The notes under the pieces are model-generated. The model was not told the origin of the DNA and did not search any database. It saw nothing but the letters and a program-made list of their open reading frames with translations. From the NCBI GenBank assembly GCA_038043285.1, contig JBBTCJ010000147.1, forward strand, positions 1-33,548: a stretch of DNA of 33,548 nucleotides, in the 5' to 3' direction. Source of the stretch: JBBTCJ01 sp038043285 (lineage in GTDB: Bacteria; Planctomycetota; Phycisphaerae; UBA1845). This document shows, piece by piece, positions 32,056 through 33,548 of this stretch. The position numbers and the translations under genes are program-made. Positions within the stretch are counted from its first letter, which is position 1. Each line of letters begins with the position of its first letter.

Positions 32056-33531
32056 CTATCCTTCGTTTCCGGCGAAATCGGGCGGGATGCGCCGGTGGAA
32101 GTCGGTGAATTCCTGGAACCGATGGGCGACGTTGAGGAGCATGCCATCGGCGAATGGCGGGCCCATGAGTTGCAAGCCGACGGGGAGTCCGGCTTCGTCG
32201 AACCCGCACGGAAGGCTGATCGCACACAACCCGGCCAAATTCGCGGCGATGGTGTACACATCGCTGAGGTACATGGTCAGCGGGTCGTCGATTTTCTGCC
32301 CGATGGAGAAGGCCGTCGTCGGGCTGACCGGCGAGACCACGGCATCGACGCCGCGGAAGGCCTGGTCGAAGTCGCGGCGGATGAGGGTGCGCACCTTGGA
32401 GGCCTTGAGGTAAAAGGCATCGTGGTAGCCGGCCGAGAGGGCGAACGTGCCCAGCATGATGCGACGCATGACTTCCGGGCTGAAGCCTTCGGAACGGGAG
32501 TCGGCGTACATCGAGGCGACGTCCGAGGCGTTGGGCGATCGCCGCCCGAATCGCACGCCGTCGAATCGCGCGAGGTTGCTGGACGCTTCCGCGGCCGCGA
32601 TCAGATAGTAGGCCGCGATACCGTACTTCATATGCGGCAAGGCGATGCAATGCACGGTCGCGCCTTGCGCGCGGAGAAGTTCGACGGCTTCTTCGACGCG
32701 GCGGCGAACCGTGGAGTCCAACCCCTCGGCGAAATACTCGGGAGCGATGCCAAGGCGAAGACCCTGCAACGGTTTCTCGAGTGCGTGGATGCAGTCGGGT
32801 GAAGCCGCGTTGAGGCTGGTGGAATCGCGGGAATCGTGCCCCGCGATGACGTCCAGGAGCAGTGCGGCGTCACGTGCGTCGGTGGTAATCGGGCCGATCT
32901 GGTCCAAACTGCTGGCGTACGCGACCAGTCCGTAGCGGGACACCAGGCCATAGGTGGGCTTGAGTCCCACCACTCCGCAAAGGCCCGCCGGTTGGCGCAC
33001 CGATCCGCCGGTGTCCGAACCGAGAGCCGCCGGCACGAGTCGCGCCGCGACCGCAGCCGCCGATCCGCCGGAGGATCCGCCGGGCACGCGATCGAGTCCC
33101 CACGGATTCCTCGTCGGTCCGAAGGCGCTGTTCTCCGTGCTGCTGCCCATCGCGAATTCGTCCAGGTTGGTCTTGCCGACGATGACAGCCCCGGCCTGGC
33201 GAAGGCGTTCCACCACGAATGCGTCATATTGCGAGTGGAACCCGACAAGGAGCGTACAGCCACAGGTCGTCGTGCCGAACGAAGTGCAGATATTGTCTTT
33301 CACGGCGATCGGTACCCCGGCCAGCGGGCCGAGGGCGTCGCCCCTGTGCCGAACGCGATCGATGTGGTCGGCTTCCGCGAGCGATCGGTCGGGGTCAACG
33401 CGGATGAAGGCATTGAGCTTTGGCTGAGCCAGCTCAATTCGTCGCAGTGATTCCGTCACCACTTCTCGCGCCGAGTTTTCCCCGCGGCGAACTGCGGTTG
33501 CCAACCTGTCCACCGTGAAGGAGGCAATCAC
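32056..33531 (-). CDS. gatA: Asp-tRNA(Asn)/Glu-tRNA(Gln) amidotransferase subunit A
   Basis: The 491-residue amidase-signature enzyme has the catalytic triad Lys78 (AVKDN), cis-Ser153 (GGSSGGS) and nucleophile Ser177 (GSDTGGSVRQPA). Family regions TNLDEFAMGSS and PTYGLVSRYGLVAYASSLDQ mark it as GatA rather than a generic amidase. It supplies ammonia from glutamine to GatB for amidating mischarged tRNA. The start is GTG 33531. AGGAGG lies 11 bases upstream at the window edge, and a TAG at 33535-33537 could be the stop of an upstream gatC, as is common. Downstream it is coupled to GNAT and amidohydrolase genes with no obvious link to translation. Confidence 0.96.
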   Translation of the reverse strand: MIASFTVDRLATAVRRGENSAREVVTESLRRIELAQPKLNAFIRVDPDRSLAEADHIDRVRHRGDALGPLAGVPIAVKDNICTSFGTTTCGCTLLVGFHSQYDAFVVERLRQAGAVIVGKTNLDEFAMGSSTENSAFGPTRNPWGLDRVPGGSSGGSAAAVAARLVPAALGSDTGGSVRQPAGLCGVVGLKPTYGLVSRYGLVAYASSLDQIGPITTDARDAALLLDVIAGHDSRDSTSLNAASPDCIHALEKPLQGLRLGIAPEYFAEGLDSTVRRRVEEAVELLRAQGATVHCIALPHMKYGIAAYYLIAAAEASSNLARFDGVRFGRRSPNASDVASMYADSRSEGFSPEVMRRIMLGTFALSAGYHDAFYLKASKVRTLIRRDFDQAFRGVDAVVSPVSPTTAFSIGQKIDDPLTMYLSDVYTIAANLAGLCAISLPCGFDEAGLPVGLQLMGPPFADGMLLNVAHRFQEFTDFHRRIPPDFAGNEG

Positions 33532-33548
33532 CGGCTAGGAACCCTCCT

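Overview
The window is high-GC bacterial chromosome, most likely from a member of the Planctomycetota (possibly a Phycisphaerae-like lineage). That placement is inferred from several signs: short dispersed palindromic repeats of kinds I recall from planctomycete genomes, many small lipoproteins, a degenerate IS256-type transposase remnant and a group II intron fragment. No rRNA gene or marker phylogeny is available to prove it. There is no CRISPR array, prophage or large accessory island. Most of the window is core genome.

Layout, left to right. 1-1348 (minus) is the N-terminal part of an exported RCC1-type repeat protein that runs off the left edge. 1349-2265 is largely non-coding. 2266-5031 (minus) is a two-gene unit: a GT2 glycosyltransferase followed by a B12-binding radical SAM protein. 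5284-7178 (plus) pairs a cysteine dioxygenase with a YeiH-type putative sulfate/sulfite exporter, a plausible cysteine-sulfur disposal module. 7203-14267 (minus) holds a CDF metal exporter, a methyltransferase, a SpoIIE-type phosphatase, a DUF192 protein, mannose-1-phosphate guanylyltransferase and a UvrD/PcrA helicase. 14506-16980 holds two small lipoproteins, an outer-membrane barrel and an M48-like protease.

16981-18444 is the least ordinary stretch. It has a 24-residue membrane mini-protein with a good ribosome binding site and a strong intrinsic terminator, a transposase remnant with two in-frame stops, and tRNA-Arg(CCG) with a clear promoter. It is followed by a GT2 glycosyltransferase (minus) and a secreted protein of unknown function (plus).

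20540-25796 (minus) reads lexA, rpsO, pnp, csp, histidine kinase. The lexA transcript appears to start at a near-consensus promoter whose spacer contains an exact GTTC-N7-GTTC direct repeat, the alphaproteobacterial type of LexA operator. An unrecognised open frame with a good ribosome binding site lies between that promoter and lexA and overlaps lexA in another frame. 25889-26300 is the 5' part of a group II intron cut off at the start of its reverse transcriptase frame, followed by two tandem hairpins. Then come flagellin (minus), mnmE (plus), a nested palindromic repeat, and a minus-strand unit gatA - GNAT acetyltransferase - amidohydrolase reaching the right edge.

The points most worth following up are the LexA-type operator with its overlapping upstream frame, the isolated 24-residue membrane mini-gene, the set of dispersed palindromes (one of which supplies the C-terminus and stop codon of a secreted protein), and the cysteine dioxygenase/exporter pair.
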